Of a DNA stretch of 64,000 nt, positions 28,561 to 37,958 are shown piece by piece. The DNA is taken from the NCBI GenBank assembly GCA_965279085.1, contig OZ257149.1:3162001-3226000 (forward strand), written 5' to 3'. The position numbers and the translations under genes are program-made. The DNA comes from UBA7672 sp965279085 (GTDB lineage: Bacteria; Pseudomonadota; Alphaproteobacteria; Caulobacterales; Hyphomonadaceae). The notes beneath the pieces were generated by a model. It was not told the origin of the DNA and searched no databases. It saw nothing but the letters and a program-made list of their open reading frames with translations. The stretch's first letter is position 1. Every line of letters starts with the position of its first letter.

Positions 28561-28590
28561 AAGCAAAAGGCCCGGCTTGCGCCGGGCCTT
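28561..28590 (-). terminator. Intrinsic terminator downstream of ctpA
   Basis: A perfect 10-bp stem AAGGCCCGGC / GCCGGGCCTT (28567-28576 with 28581-28590) with loop GCAA on the minus strand is followed there by TTGCTT. It ends the ctpA transcript before the deacetylase gene. Confidence 0.85.
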
Positions 28591-28615
28591 TCCAGTATTT
28601 CGTTCCGGCCTTGGA

Positions 28616-29986
28616 TCAGGGCGTCGCCGGGGCAGGCGTGACCGCCGCCGTGGTCTTCGGCGTGGGCTTGGCCTTGCCGGCATTGATCAACGCGACCGCC
28701 TGGTCGAGCTGGTAATCTTCCCCGGCATAGCCTTCCGGTGGCATGTCGGCGGGGACGTGCGGCGGCTTGCGCTCGGCGCCCTGGTCGTTCTCCAACGCGT
28801 GCGGCAGGGCGGACTCGCTGTAACGGGCGGCGCGTGTCTTCAGTTCGGCGATGTCCTTGTCCGACAGGCGGACCTGCGCGACTTCAATGTCCGGATCGAT
28901 GCCCGAACCTTGGATCGAGCGGCCCGACGGCGTGTAGTAGCGCGAAGTCGTCAGGCGCATCGCGCCCTTGTTGGGGCCGAGCGGCAGGACGGTCTGCACC
29001 GAACCCTTGCCGAACGAGGTGACGCCCAGCACGACGGCGCGTTCACGATCCTGCAGCGCGCCGGCGACGATCTCAGCCGCGGAGGCCGAACCACCGTTGA
29101 CGAGCACGACGATCGGCACGTCCGGATAACGGTTGGTGCGCACGGCGTTGTAACGCTTGGAGTCGCTGTCGTGACGGCCGCGGGTCGAGACCACTTCGCC
29201 GCCATTGACAAAGCGCGAGGTCACTTCGATCGAGGCTTCCAGCAGGCCGCCCGGATTATCGCGCAGGTCGAGCACGAGGCCTTTCAGCGGGCCCTTGCGG
29301 GTCGCTTCGAGGGCGCGGTCGAGCGCCTTCACGGTCTGCTCGTTGAAGGTGGTGACGCGGACATAGCCGACATCGCCGATCATCTTCTGCTTCACGACCT
29401 CGGGCCGGATCACTTCACGGACGAGGTTCACGTCGAACGGTTCGACGTTCTCGCGCACCACGGTGACGGTGAGGTTGGAGCCAACGCCGCCACGCATCTG
29501 CTTCACGGCGTCGTTCAGCGGCAGGCCGACGATCGACTTGCCGTCGATGGCGGTGAGGAAGTCGCCGGACTTGATGCCGGCGCGGAAGGCAGGCGTGCCG
29601 TCCATCGGCGAGACGACTTTCACGAAGCCGTCCTGCGCGGTGACTTCGATGCCGAGGCCGCCATACTCGCCGGAGGTCTGGGCCTGCATGTCCTTGAAGT
29701 CGTCGGGGTCGAGGTAGCTGGAGTGAGGATCAAGAGAAGCCAGCATGCCGTTGATGGCGGCTTCGATCGCTTCGGACTCATCGAATTCGGTAACGTAGTT
29801 GGCTTGCGCCTTGGCGACGATCTCGGCGAACAGCTCGAGTTGCCGGAAAGTCTGCGCCCGTTTCTCGGACGCGTTCCCGTTCGTGGTGACCGCAAACGCC
29901 GTGAAGCCAAGGCCCGCTCCGACAAGGCCAGCGCCGGCGATGGCGCCCAACAACCACTTGCGCATATCGCGCTGCTCCTCTGACAT
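28616..29986 (-). CDS. ctpA: Carboxy-terminal processing protease (S41 family)
   Basis: A 456-residue periplasmic serine protease with one N-terminal membrane or signal helix (WLLGAIAGAGLVGAGLGF). A PDZ domain spans about residues 95-180 (SGEYGGLGIEV, GIKSGDFLTAIDGKSI). The S41 catalytic domain has GLVLDLRDNPGG, the Ser in VNGGSASAAEIVAGAL (around residue 300) and the Lys in FGKGSVQTV (around 327), the Ser/Lys dyad. Such proteases trim C-termini of envelope proteins and can tune cell-wall hydrolases, fitting its place beside the EnvC gene. An internal Met (MRKWLL) is an alternative start. Confidence 0.95.
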   Translation of the reverse strand: MSEEQRDMRKWLLGAIAGAGLVGAGLGFTAFAVTTNGNASEKRAQTFRQLELFAEIVAKAQANYVTEFDESEAIEAAINGMLASLDPHSSYLDPDDFKDMQAQTSGEYGGLGIEVTAQDGFVKVVSPMDGTPAFRAGIKSGDFLTAIDGKSIVGLPLNDAVKQMRGGVGSNLTVTVVRENVEPFDVNLVREVIRPEVVKQKMIGDVGYVRVTTFNEQTVKALDRALEATRKGPLKGLVLDLRDNPGGLLEASIEVTSRFVNGGEVVSTRGRHDSDSKRYNAVRTNRYPDVPIVVLVNGGSASAAEIVAGALQDRERAVVLGVTSFGKGSVQTVLPLGPNKGAMRLTTSRYYTPSGRSIQGSGIDPDIEVAQVRLSDKDIAELKTRAARYSESALPHALENDQGAERKPPHVPADMPPEGYAGEDYQLDQAVALINAGKAKPTPKTTAAVTPAPATP

Positions 29987-30121
29987 GTCCCGCGACCCTT
30001 ACCTTGCCGTCATCTGCGCGAAGTTCAACAAGCATTGACGCCGCGCCGGCCAGTTTCCGCACTACCGTTCGTCGCACCCGCCGCGCGAAACGGTCCTCGA
30101 CCATTCGCCGGGGCCGCACGC

Positions 30122-31345
30122 TCAGGTGCGCGACGCCAGCCATTTCTCAGGGTCCACAGGCTGACCCTTACGTCTTACCTCCAGATAAAGTTCTGGAGAT
30201 GGCGACTTCCGGTCGGCCATGCGGCCTATGGGCTCGCCAGCCAGAACCCACTGTCCCGCTTCGGGATAAAGGGCGTCAAGGCCGGACACGACCACAAGCA
30301 CGTCATTCCCTACGTCAAGGATGACCATCAGGCCGTAAGACCGGAAAACCCCTGCATACTGAACTCTCGCGTCGAGCGGGGCGACCACCTGGGCGGCCGC
30401 GCGCGTGTTCAAGGTGAGACCTTCCTGACGCTCGCCGGTGACGGTCTGGTCGAAGCGGTAGAGGCGGGTTCCGACAGCCGGTTGCAGCGGTGCGCCTGCA
30501 GCAGGCGGCTTTGCGGCGGCGACGGCGGGCGGCTTGGTTGATGGAGGTTTAGCCGTGACGCCGGGCTTCGCGGCAGGCTTCGTAGCGGTTGGCTTGCCCG
30601 CGCCGGGTTTGACGGACGGCGTGGTGGGCGCGGACTTGGCCAGACCGGCAAGCAGATCGCGCAGGGTTTCAGCCTCCGCAGCAAGGCGTTTCGACTCGGC
30701 GCGCGCAGCGGCGGTTTCGGCATCGAGGCTTGCCGTGGCGTGACGCTTCTCGCTCGCGAGGGCGGCGATCTCCTCCCGCCGGGCAGCGAGCGCGCCGGTG
30801 GCGGAAGCGAGGTTGGCCTGCTGGTCGCGCGTTTCGGCAGCGAGACGATTGAGCGTGTCGATCTGCGTCCGTAGTTGTGCCGCGCGATCCGCGAGGGCGG
30901 GGGCGGCGTCGGACATCAGGATGGCTGCGCGGACGGCGGCGGCTGTATCCTCTGGACTGGCAGCAAGCGCCGGAGGTTTACGGGATCCGAACGTCATCAG
31001 CGCGGCAAGCAGATCGTCGAGCGCGGCCTGGTCGGCAGAGAGGGATTCCGAGGCGGTCTGGGATTCGTCGGCGAGGATCATCAGCTGTTCCTCGGCGGCG
31101 TAGGCGGCTTCTTCGCGGGCCGTGGAGTCGGAGGCCGCCGCGATCAGGTCGGCGTCGATGTCCGACATCTCGCGGGCCGCCGCACTTGAGCGGGCTTCCA
31201 GCTGTTTCAGGCGCGCGACGGCTGCATCGCGAGCGGTCTCGGCGCGCTTCAGGTCATCCTGGGTAAAGCTCTTCGGCGCCGCGCGGGACTGGGCCAGTGC
31301 GGGCGTGGCGAGCAGCAGAAGGGCGAGGGCAAGCCTGCGCATCAC
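30122..31345 (-). CDS. envC: EnvC-like murein hydrolase activator (degenerate LytM)
   Basis: A 407-residue periplasmic protein with a signal peptide (MMRRLALALLLLATPALAQ), long coiled coils (about 30-110 and 150-235), an Ala/Pro/Lys linker and a C-terminal LytM/M23-fold domain (about 290-405). The zinc ligands of active M23 peptidases are missing: the place of the H-x-H motif reads ELYLEV. That fits an activator of amidases in septal cell-wall splitting rather than a peptidase. It overlaps the rlmH stop by 4 bp. The rsfS-rlmH-envC-ctpA order is common in alphaproteobacteria. Confidence 0.9.
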   Translation of the reverse strand: MMRRLALALLLLATPALAQSRAAPKSFTQDDLKRAETARDAAVARLKQLEARSSAAAREMSDIDADLIAAASDSTAREEAAYAAEEQLMILADESQTASESLSADQAALDDLLAALMTFGSRKPPALAASPEDTAAAVRAAILMSDAAPALADRAAQLRTQIDTLNRLAAETRDQQANLASATGALAARREEIAALASEKRHATASLDAETAAARAESKRLAAEAETLRDLLAGLAKSAPTTPSVKPGAGKPTATKPAAKPGVTAKPPSTKPPAVAAAKPPAAGAPLQPAVGTRLYRFDQTVTGERQEGLTLNTRAAAQVVAPLDARVQYAGVFRSYGLMVILDVGNDVLVVVSGLDALYPEAGQWVLAGEPIGRMADRKSPSPELYLEVRRKGQPVDPEKWLASRT

Positions 31346-31800
31346 TCACGGTGGTAGGGTGATCCGGCCTCGATCGAAAGGGCCCGGTAGACCTGCTCGG
31401 CCAGCATCGCCCGCACCATCCGGTGGGGCCATGTCTGGACGCCGAAGCTGATCGCATGCCGGGCCGCCGAGGCAATGGCGGGCGAGGTGCCGTCGGTGCC
31501 GCCGATCACGAAGCTGACCGCGTCTTCGCCCGCGTCGCGCCAGCGGGCGAGGCGTTTCGAGAGGTCCCGTGAGGTCCACGCCTCGCCGCGTTCATCGAGG
31601 CGGATGAGGATGCCCTGGCCATGCTTGGCCAGCAGGCGCGTGCCTTCATCGTCCTTGGTGCTCGACGGGATCTCGATCTCCTCGACGGCGCGATAGCCGA
31701 GCGATTTTCCGCTCTTCTGCGCACGCACGAGATAGTCGTCCACGAGCTCTCGCTCCGGCCCGTCCTTCATGCGGCCGACGCATAGGATGCGGATGCGCAA
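31342..31800 (-). CDS. rlmH: 23S rRNA (pseudouridine1915-N3)-methyltransferase
   Basis: A 152-residue SPOUT methyltransferase that modifies pseudouridine 1915 in helix 69 of 23S rRNA. The fold's trefoil-knot segments are seen: MRIRILCVGRMKDGPE, FVIGGTDGTSP, MVRAMLAEQVYRALSI and the C-terminal SPYHRE. Length is typical (about 155). It lies 12 bp after rsfS and its stop overlaps the envC start, so the three genes are one transcription unit. Confidence 0.95.
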   Translation of the reverse strand: MRIRILCVGRMKDGPERELVDDYLVRAQKSGKSLGYRAVEEIEIPSSTKDDEGTRLLAKHGQGILIRLDERGEAWTSRDLSKRLARWRDAGEDAVSFVIGGTDGTSPAIASAARHAISFGVQTWPHRMVRAMLAEQVYRALSIEAGSPYHRE

Positions 31801-31812
31801 GTGAGCTGAAGC

Positions 31813-32247
31813 CTAGCTGGCGGTGGCGGCGCGTTTTGTGGGCGGGGCGTCGGACGCCCAGATGCGCTCGAGATTGTAGAACTCGCGCACTTCCGGCCGG
31901 AAGATGTGGACGATGATATCGCCCGCATCGATCAGCACCCAGTCAGCGTTCGGCAAGCCCTCGACGCGGACCTTCGCCACACCCGCCTCCTTGAGCTTGC
32001 GCGAGACGTGATCGGCGAGCGCCGCGACGTGGCGGGCCGAACGGCCGGACGCGACCACCATGGCGTCCGCCATCGGCGATTTTCCGGCGAGCGGGATGTT
32101 CAGGATGTTCTCGGCCTTGTCGTCGTCGAGCTGCTGGGCAACCAGGCGGGCCAGTTCGAGCGGATCGGGGCCGGCGGGTGCGGGCGGTGCGGAAGCCGGC
32201 TTGGCGGTTGCGCCTTTGCCGGATTTGGAGCTGCGAACGGCGGGCAG
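31813..32247 (-). CDS. rsfS: Ribosomal silencing factor RsfS
   Basis: RsfS binds ribosomal protein L14 and blocks subunit joining when nutrients are scarce. Conserved segments are LDDDKAENILNIPLAGKSPMADAMVVASGRSARHVAALAD (in part), GLPNADWVLIDAGDIIVHIF and PEVREFYNLERIW. No ATG, GTG or TTG exists between the upstream stop (about 32286) and a Met at 32073 that lies inside the conserved domain. The best start is a CTG at 32247 with GAGGAA six bases upstream, giving 144 residues with an Ala/Pro-rich leader. The family identity is firm; the start is inference. Confidence 0.88.
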   Translation of the reverse strand: MPAVRSSKSGKGATAKPASAPPAPAGPDPLELARLVAQQLDDDKAENILNIPLAGKSPMADAMVVASGRSARHVAALADHVSRKLKEAGVAKVRVEGLPNADWVLIDAGDIIVHIFRPEVREFYNLERIWASDAPPTKRAATAS

Positions 32248-32499
32248 GGTGGTTTCCTCGGGGCTGTTGAACGTGAGGGAAGGCTAGCACGTGGGGGCGG
32301 GGGAAACGAGGGGGAAGAGCTTTCGCCGGTCTCGTCTCCGCATGTGTCCGCACAACATCAAATCATGCGGGCTAGATCGATGGGCCAGTTGGTCGACTAG
32401 AAATTCTAAACCCAACTAATACTACCTATTCAGTCGTGTTTAAGCTTTGCTTTGATCTTCGGACGCGGGTATTGCCCCGTTATTCTTTGAGGACTGGCG

Positions 32500-34953
32500 A
32501 TGTCGCACATTTTTGAAACTACACGGTATCAGTCGGGTAATCGTTTGCGGTACAGCATTTCTGTTGCTGCGCTTGCGTTCTTCCTGTCCGCGCCCGCCTT
32601 CGCCCAGTCAGCTCCGGACGAACCCGCGCCTAAGGAAACCGTAGCCGATCAATCGGCTCCAGACGCTGACGAACAGCCCCCGGCGCCCCCGTCGCTGCAA
32701 CCGGGCGACCGCGTGGTCGTGACGGCTCGCCGGGTCGAGGAAGACGTTCAGGACGTTCCGATCCCGGTCTCTGTCCTGTCGGAAGACTTTCTGGTCGAGA
32801 CCGGCGCGTTCAACGCGGGCAAGCTCACGCAGGTTGTGCCCTCGGTGCAGTTCTATTCGACCAACCCGCGCAACACGCAGATCAACATCAGGGGCCTCGG
32901 CGCGCCGTTCGGCCTGACCAATGACGGCATCGAGCAGGGCGTTGGCCTCTATGTCGACGGCGTCTACTTCGCCCGGCCTGCTTCGGCGGTGATGGACTTC
33001 ATCGACGTCGAGCGCGTCGAGGTTCTGCGCGGCCCGCAGGGCACGCTGTACGGCAAGAACACCACGGCCGGCGCGATCAACGTCACCACCAAGGCGCCCG
33101 CGTTCACCCCCAACACGCAGGTGGAGCTGAGCTACGGCAATATCGGCTTCTCCCAGGCCAAGGCCACGACGACCGGCCCGCTGACCGACACGCTGGCCTA
33201 TCGCCTGTCCTTCTCGGGCACCCAGCGCGATGGCGTCCTGTGGAACGTCACCGACCAGGACGACCTCAACGACATCAACAATATCGGCGGGCGGCTTCAG
33301 CTGCTGTGGCGTCCGAGCGATACGCTGGATGTGAGGCTTTCGGCCGACAACACGGTGCAGCGTCCCGAGGGCTATGCGCAGGTGTTTGCTGGCGTCGTGC
33401 CGACCCTCCGCCCGCTCAACCGGCAGTACGCGGCGCAGGCGGCGTATTACAATTACGCGCCGCCTTCGACCAACCCGTTCGACCGTGTGACCGATCTCGA
33501 CACACCACACCGCTCCAACTCGGACCTCGGCGGCGTCTCGCTGAGCGCTGACTGGGATGTGGCAGGTGGCACGCTGACGGCGATCTCGGCCTGGCGCTAT
33601 TGGCTGTGGGATCCCTCGAACGACCGCGACTTCCTCGGCCTGCCGATCCGTACGCTGTCGCAGAACCCGTCGAAATCCTACCAGTGGTCGCAGGAATTGC
33701 GCTACGCGGGCGAACTCAACGAAGACCTGCGCTATGTCGTCGGCGCCTTCTGGTTCAACCAGGTGACCAAGACGCTCGGCCGCGAAGAGCAGGGCTCCGC
33801 CGCCTGGCGCTGGCTCGCGAACCCGACGCCCGCCAACGAGGCGCTCGGTCTTGCAGGCGCGCTCACCGGCTACGGCCAGCGCGCGCAGATCCGCTCCGAC
33901 CACACCAGCACCGCACTGTTCGGCCAGCTCGAATGGCAGGTGACAGACCAGCTTCGCATCATCCCGGGCCTGCGCTTCAATTGGGATGAGAAGAGCGGCT
34001 TCTACCGCACGCAGACCTATGGCGGCGTGCAGTACGCGCCGAACACGCCGGGATGGAACCTGCAGCGCAGCATCCTGACACCGCTGGCTTATGAGTCCGA
34101 AGGCGAGGACGACAACATCTCGGGTCAGCTGACGGTTGCCTACGACTTCACCGACAACGTCAACGCCTACGCAACATACTCGACGGCGTTCAAGACGTTC
34201 GGCCTCAACAACAACGGCATCCCGCTCGACTCGAACAACAACCCGGTCCTCGACCTGGCGTCCATCAAGCCGGAAGACGTCAAGCACATCGAGATCGGCA
34301 TCAAGACCGAGCCGTTCCCGGGCGTGGTGGCGAACCTCTCTGCCTTCCATACGACAGTGAACGACTTTCAGGTAAGTGTTTCGAGCAACCAGTCGGGCAC
34401 GCTGCGCGGCTATCTTGCCAACGCCGACGAGGTGGTGGTGCAAGGCGTCGAGTTCGACGGCTCGTGGCGCGTCAACGACAACTTCTCGCTCTACAGCAAC
34501 GTTGCCTGGACGGATGCCAAGTATGAGAGCTTCACGGAGGCCCCGCCTCCGCTGGAACTGTCGGGCGGCGCGATCGGCTTCGTCGACGCTTCGGGTACGC
34601 GCCTGCCGGGGATCTCGGAATGGGCGGCCTCGTTCGGCGGCGAGTACACGCTTCCCGGCGAGTTCTCCAAGCGTCAGGGCGAGTGGTTCGTGGGCGCCGA
34701 TGCGACCTACCGTTCCGACTTCTCGTCCAGCCCGACTGAGTCTGCCTACCTCAACATCGACGGCTACACGCTGCTCAACCTGCGCGCGGGTTTCCGTGGC
34801 GATGATGGCTGGGACTTCTTCGGCTGGTCGCGCAACGCGCTCGACGAGGAATACTTCGAGATGCTGAACGCGGGCGGTTCGAGCTCCGGCTACTATTCCG
34901 GCCTGCTCGGCGACCCGCGCACTTACGGTGTCACCCTCAGAGGAGACTTCTAA
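32500..34953 (+). CDS. TonB-dependent outer membrane receptor
   Basis: An 817-residue receptor with a signal peptide ending APAFAQ. The plug domain (about 70-210) starts RVVVTARRVEEDVQDVPIPV and includes INIRGLGAPFG, GVYFARPASAVMDFIDVERVEVLRGPQGTLYGKNTTAGAIN (in part), then a 22-strand barrel ending YGVTLRGDF with the C-terminal aromatic. It resembles the Caulobacter/sphingomonad group of receptors used for siderophores, complex sugars or vitamins; the substrate is unknown. The C-terminal plug-barrel layout is complete. It starts a plus-strand accessory island after rsfS; about 250 bp of AT-richer DNA upstream probably holds its promoter. Confidence 0.94.
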   Translation: MSHIFETTRYQSGNRLRYSISVAALAFFLSAPAFAQSAPDEPAPKETVADQSAPDADEQPPAPPSLQPGDRVVVTARRVEEDVQDVPIPVSVLSEDFLVETGAFNAGKLTQVVPSVQFYSTNPRNTQINIRGLGAPFGLTNDGIEQGVGLYVDGVYFARPASAVMDFIDVERVEVLRGPQGTLYGKNTTAGAINVTTKAPAFTPNTQVELSYGNIGFSQAKATTTGPLTDTLAYRLSFSGTQRDGVLWNVTDQDDLNDINNIGGRLQLLWRPSDTLDVRLSADNTVQRPEGYAQVFAGVVPTLRPLNRQYAAQAAYYNYAPPSTNPFDRVTDLDTPHRSNSDLGGVSLSADWDVAGGTLTAISAWRYWLWDPSNDRDFLGLPIRTLSQNPSKSYQWSQELRYAGELNEDLRYVVGAFWFNQVTKTLGREEQGSAAWRWLANPTPANEALGLAGALTGYGQRAQIRSDHTSTALFGQLEWQVTDQLRIIPGLRFNWDEKSGFYRTQTYGGVQYAPNTPGWNLQRSILTPLAYESEGEDDNISGQLTVAYDFTDNVNAYATYSTAFKTFGLNNNGIPLDSNNNPVLDLASIKPEDVKHIEIGIKTEPFPGVVANLSAFHTTVNDFQVSVSSNQSGTLRGYLANADEVVVQGVEFDGSWRVNDNFSLYSNVAWTDAKYESFTEAPPPLELSGGAIGFVDASGTRLPGISEWAASFGGEYTLPGEFSKRQGEWFVGADATYRSDFSSSPTESAYLNIDGYTLLNLRAGFRGDDGWDFFGWSRNALDEEYFEMLNAGGSSSGYYSGLLGDPRTYGVTLRGDF

Positions 34954-35100
34954 CTGGCAAGATTCCGCCGCGCCTCCCCGGTGCGCGGATAGAGGGGCGG
35001 GCCGCACAGATCGCGGCCTGCCGGTCCCGGCCCCCGTCCGGAATGGGATCACTTTCAGGTGGCTGCGTCTAACGTCCTCAGCGGCCCGCCCCTCGACCAG

Positions 35101-35562
35101 TTATGCGCGTTCACGGGTGAGGCGTGGAGGCGTGTCGTAGGTGATCGAGCCAAGCTTGACCGGCTCGCCGCATTCCGAACAGGAAACGACAGGACGGAAA
35201 CGATGCCCGCATTCCTTGTGCCGGCGGCCCCATTTGTGAACTTTGGCGGGCAGGTGATGCTCCGCCCAATCTGACAGCACCATCAGCACAGGACGAAGCG
35301 CCTCTCCGCGTTTCGTGAGCCTGTATTCGTAGCGGGGCGGGTGCGCCTCGTACTGCACCTTTTCGAACACGCCATGCTCGACCAGATGCGCCAGCCGGTC
35401 CGACAGGATGGCGCGCGAGGCGCGCGTCGATTGCAGGAATTCGTCGAACTTCGTCGCTCCACGCAGCGCATCCCGCAGGATCAGCGTCGTCCACGCATCG
35501 CCGATCACCGACATGGCTTGCGCCACCGGGCAGGGAAGGGCGTCGATCTCGCTCCAGCGCAT
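35101..35562 (-). CDS. HxlR family transcriptional regulator
   Basis: A 153-residue winged-helix regulator of the HxlR type: CPVAQAMSVIGDAWTTLILRDALRGATKFDEF, ASRAILSDRLAHLVEHGVFEK and YEYRLTKRGEAL (quoted in pieces; the family cysteine is in LPCPVAQ). A C-terminal region with CGHRF and CSECGEPV may bind zinc. The internal ATG at 35562 with GGGAGCG upstream is preferred over the longer start at 35631. It is divergent from the TonB receptor at 35678, with a palindrome between them, so it probably controls that receptor. Confidence 0.9.
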   Translation of the reverse strand: MRWSEIDALPCPVAQAMSVIGDAWTTLILRDALRGATKFDEFLQSTRASRAILSDRLAHLVEHGVFEKVQYEAHPPRYEYRLTKRGEALRPVLMVLSDWAEHHLPAKVHKWGRRHKECGHRFRPVVSCSECGEPVKLGSITYDTPPRLTRERA

Positions 35563-35633
35563 GAGGCGCTCCCGTCTTCGTGTGCGGCTTGTGACATCCG
35601 CGCAATTGACCCCGCCGGGAGAGGCAGGCAAGG

Positions 35634-35656
35634 GTGAGTTCAGAAAACGAACTTAC
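35634..35656. promoter_or_regulatory. Probable HxlR operator before the second TonB receptor
   Basis: Arms GTGAGTTC and GAACTTAC (7 of 8 pairs) around AGAAAAC lie in the gap between the divergent HxlR gene and receptor gene, 21 bases before the receptor start. Operator function is inferred. Confidence 0.5.
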
Positions 35657-35677
35657 ATCCGGTCGGGGAGGACCACA

Positions 35678-37828
35678 ATGGACAGCGTCAAGCGGACGCG
35701 CCCGATCAGGCGGGCGGTGGGTCTTGCCGCGCTCGCAGTCGGCCTCGCGCCGGCGGCGCTTGCGCAGCAGCCTCCCGCGCCACCTGCGCCCCAACAGGCC
35801 CCTGCCGACGCCGAAGGCGTGCAGACGTTCGAGGCGGGATACTTCAAGCAGTACAATCCGGTGACGGCCGCGGATATCGTGAACCGCGTGCCCGGTTTCG
35901 AGATCGACGACGGCGAGGCGCTGCGCGGCTTCGGCGCGACAGCGGGCAACGTGCTGGTCAATGGCGAGCGGCCATCGTCCAAGGTGCTGATGTCCGAACA
36001 GCTCAAGCGGATACCGGCGGACAGCGTGCTGAAGGTGGAGCTGATCTCGGGTTCGGCCTCGAATGTCGACGTGCGCGGGCAGACCCAACTGGTCAACATC
36101 GTGCTGAAGAAGGCGAAGCAGGAAGGCTCGGCGACGACATGGGTCGCCGACCTGCGCGACATCCAGTATTCCGAGCGCGTCGGCTGGCAGTTCCAGCTGA
36201 CGAAGACATTCGCGCTCGGCGAGGACGCCGAACTGACGGTTGACCTGCAGACGCCAAACCTGCGCGGGCGCGTCGACAGTTTCGAGGCGGTGCGCAATCC
36301 CGCCGGCACGCTGACGCGCTATCGCGAACAGTTCGGCCAGCCGAACAATATCGGCCTGCAGGGATCGGGCGTTCTGAAATGGCGGCCGACCGCGCGCGAC
36401 ACGGTGAACTTCAACCTGCAAGCCGTTCCGACGTGGAACACGCAGAACATCGGCTCCGTCAACTTCACGCCCGCCGGCGTGATCGAGAACGCCACCTACG
36501 GCCTCAGCGAGTTCGAGAACAACTACACGGCTGAGGTCGGCGGCGATTGGGAGCATCGCTTCTCGCCGGACCTGTCGATGAAGGGCATCGCGCTTGCGAC
36601 TTTCGCCAATGTCGACCAGAACGACATCTTCCGCACCTACACGCCCATCGGCATGGCGGGTCCGAACGGTCTCTTCAATACACGCACCATCGACCGCACG
36701 ACGGAAGCAGGCGAGCGCGTCGCGCGCGGCTTCCTCACGTGGCGGCCAAGTGCCGAACACACGATCGACGCGGGCCTGGAAGGCGCGTTCAATTTCCGGG
36801 ACACGACGCTTGATATCTTTACCAACACGGGCACGGGGCCGGTGGCGCAGCCGCTGCCCGTGTCTGACACGCGCGTTGAGGAAACGCGCGTCGAGCCCTT
36901 CATCACGGACGTGTGGAAGATCTCGCCGCAACTCACTCTGGAATTGGGCTTCATCTACGAAGCGTCCAAGATCAAGCAGTCTGGCGACGAGGTGAAGGAG
37001 CGGGAATTCTCCTATCCCAAGCCACGCGCGATCCTGACATGGCAGGCCGGCGAGACGGACCAGCTGCGCGGCTCGGTGTCGCGCGAAGTGGCGCAGCTGG
37101 ACTTCGCGGAGTTCGCCTCGTCCATCAACGTGGTCGACGAATCCAGCCTCATCGGAAATCCGGAGCTTGAGCCGGAAAAGACATGGCGGGCCCGCGCCGA
37201 GTGGGAGCATCGCTTCGGCAAGCGCGGCGCGCTGACGCTGGCGGTCTTCCACGATCAGGTCGAGGATGTGCAGGACTTTATTCCGCGCACGGTTCCGCTG
37301 GGAACGTTCGATGCGCCGGGCAACATCGGCGATGGCCAGCGCACCGGCGTGGAGGTGCGCGGCGCGCTTCCCCTGTCGCCGCTCGTCCCGAATGCGGAAA
37401 TTCGATTCTCGGGTATGTGGCAAGAAACGGACGTTACAGATCCGCTGACCGGCGATCAGCGCCGCTTCTCCAACGAACGCGAATGGACCTACAACGCGTC
37501 CTTCCGCCAGGAGCTGCCTGAAATGAAGGCAGCCTGGGGCGCGAGCGCGCTCGGCCAATCGGATCGTTTTGAGTTTAAGGTGCTGGAGCAGATATCGTTC
37601 GATCGTCCAGGCAGCCGTATCGAGCTCTTTGTCGAGACAACGCAGATACCCGGGATCACCATGAGGGTTTCAGCGTCGAACATCTTCCATCCCGAGGAAA
37701 CGCGCGTGCGCACTTTCTATGCAGGCTCACGCGCCTCGGACGTGCTGCTTCGCACAGAAGAACGCAAGCAGAAGGGCGGCCCGGAAGGCACACAGGTCTT
37801 CTCGATTCGAGCGTCGGGTTCGTTCTAG
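35678..37828 (+). CDS. TonB-dependent receptor/outer membrane beta-barrel protein
   Basis: A 716-residue outer membrane receptor with signal peptide (AVGLAALAVGLAPAALAQ) and a short proline-rich spacer. The plug (about 45-160) reads VTAADIVNRVPGFEIDDGEALRGFG, NVLVNGERPSSKV and RIPADSVLKVELISGSA (in part), a variant plug with LRGFG in place of the usual IRG. The barrel ends with RASGSF. The ATG at 35678, after GGGGAGG, is used; the frame is open further upstream across the HxlR gene. Substrate unknown. Followed by a PAS-LuxR regulator gene. Confidence 0.9.
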   Translation: MDSVKRTRPIRRAVGLAALAVGLAPAALAQQPPAPPAPQQAPADAEGVQTFEAGYFKQYNPVTAADIVNRVPGFEIDDGEALRGFGATAGNVLVNGERPSSKVLMSEQLKRIPADSVLKVELISGSASNVDVRGQTQLVNIVLKKAKQEGSATTWVADLRDIQYSERVGWQFQLTKTFALGEDAELTVDLQTPNLRGRVDSFEAVRNPAGTLTRYREQFGQPNNIGLQGSGVLKWRPTARDTVNFNLQAVPTWNTQNIGSVNFTPAGVIENATYGLSEFENNYTAEVGGDWEHRFSPDLSMKGIALATFANVDQNDIFRTYTPIGMAGPNGLFNTRTIDRTTEAGERVARGFLTWRPSAEHTIDAGLEGAFNFRDTTLDIFTNTGTGPVAQPLPVSDTRVEETRVEPFITDVWKISPQLTLELGFIYEASKIKQSGDEVKEREFSYPKPRAILTWQAGETDQLRGSVSREVAQLDFAEFASSINVVDESSLIGNPELEPEKTWRARAEWEHRFGKRGALTLAVFHDQVEDVQDFIPRTVPLGTFDAPGNIGDGQRTGVEVRGALPLSPLVPNAEIRFSGMWQETDVTDPLTGDQRRFSNEREWTYNASFRQELPEMKAAWGASALGQSDRFEFKVLEQISFDRPGSRIELFVETTQIPGITMRVSASNIFHPEETRVRTFYAGSRASDVLLRTEERKQKGGPEGTQVFSIRASGSF

Positions 37829-37958
37829 TCAGCCCAGACTATTATTTGCGGGACGATCTGTTCTACTAGCGGGCGTCACGCTATGGTTCGACGGGGATGG
37901 ACATCCGGTATTGCGTAGCGGTCCGCTTCGCATCGGGTGTGTGGGCGGGGAGAGCGTT

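Noticed and set aside
32608..35052. 814-codon open frame on the minus strand
   Set aside because: Antisense shadow of the TonB receptor; no motifs, and composition typical of reverse-strand reading of high-GC genes.
35111..37558. 815-codon open frame on the minus strand
   Set aside because: Shadow of the second TonB receptor, running into a different frame of the HxlR gene; no recognisable domain.
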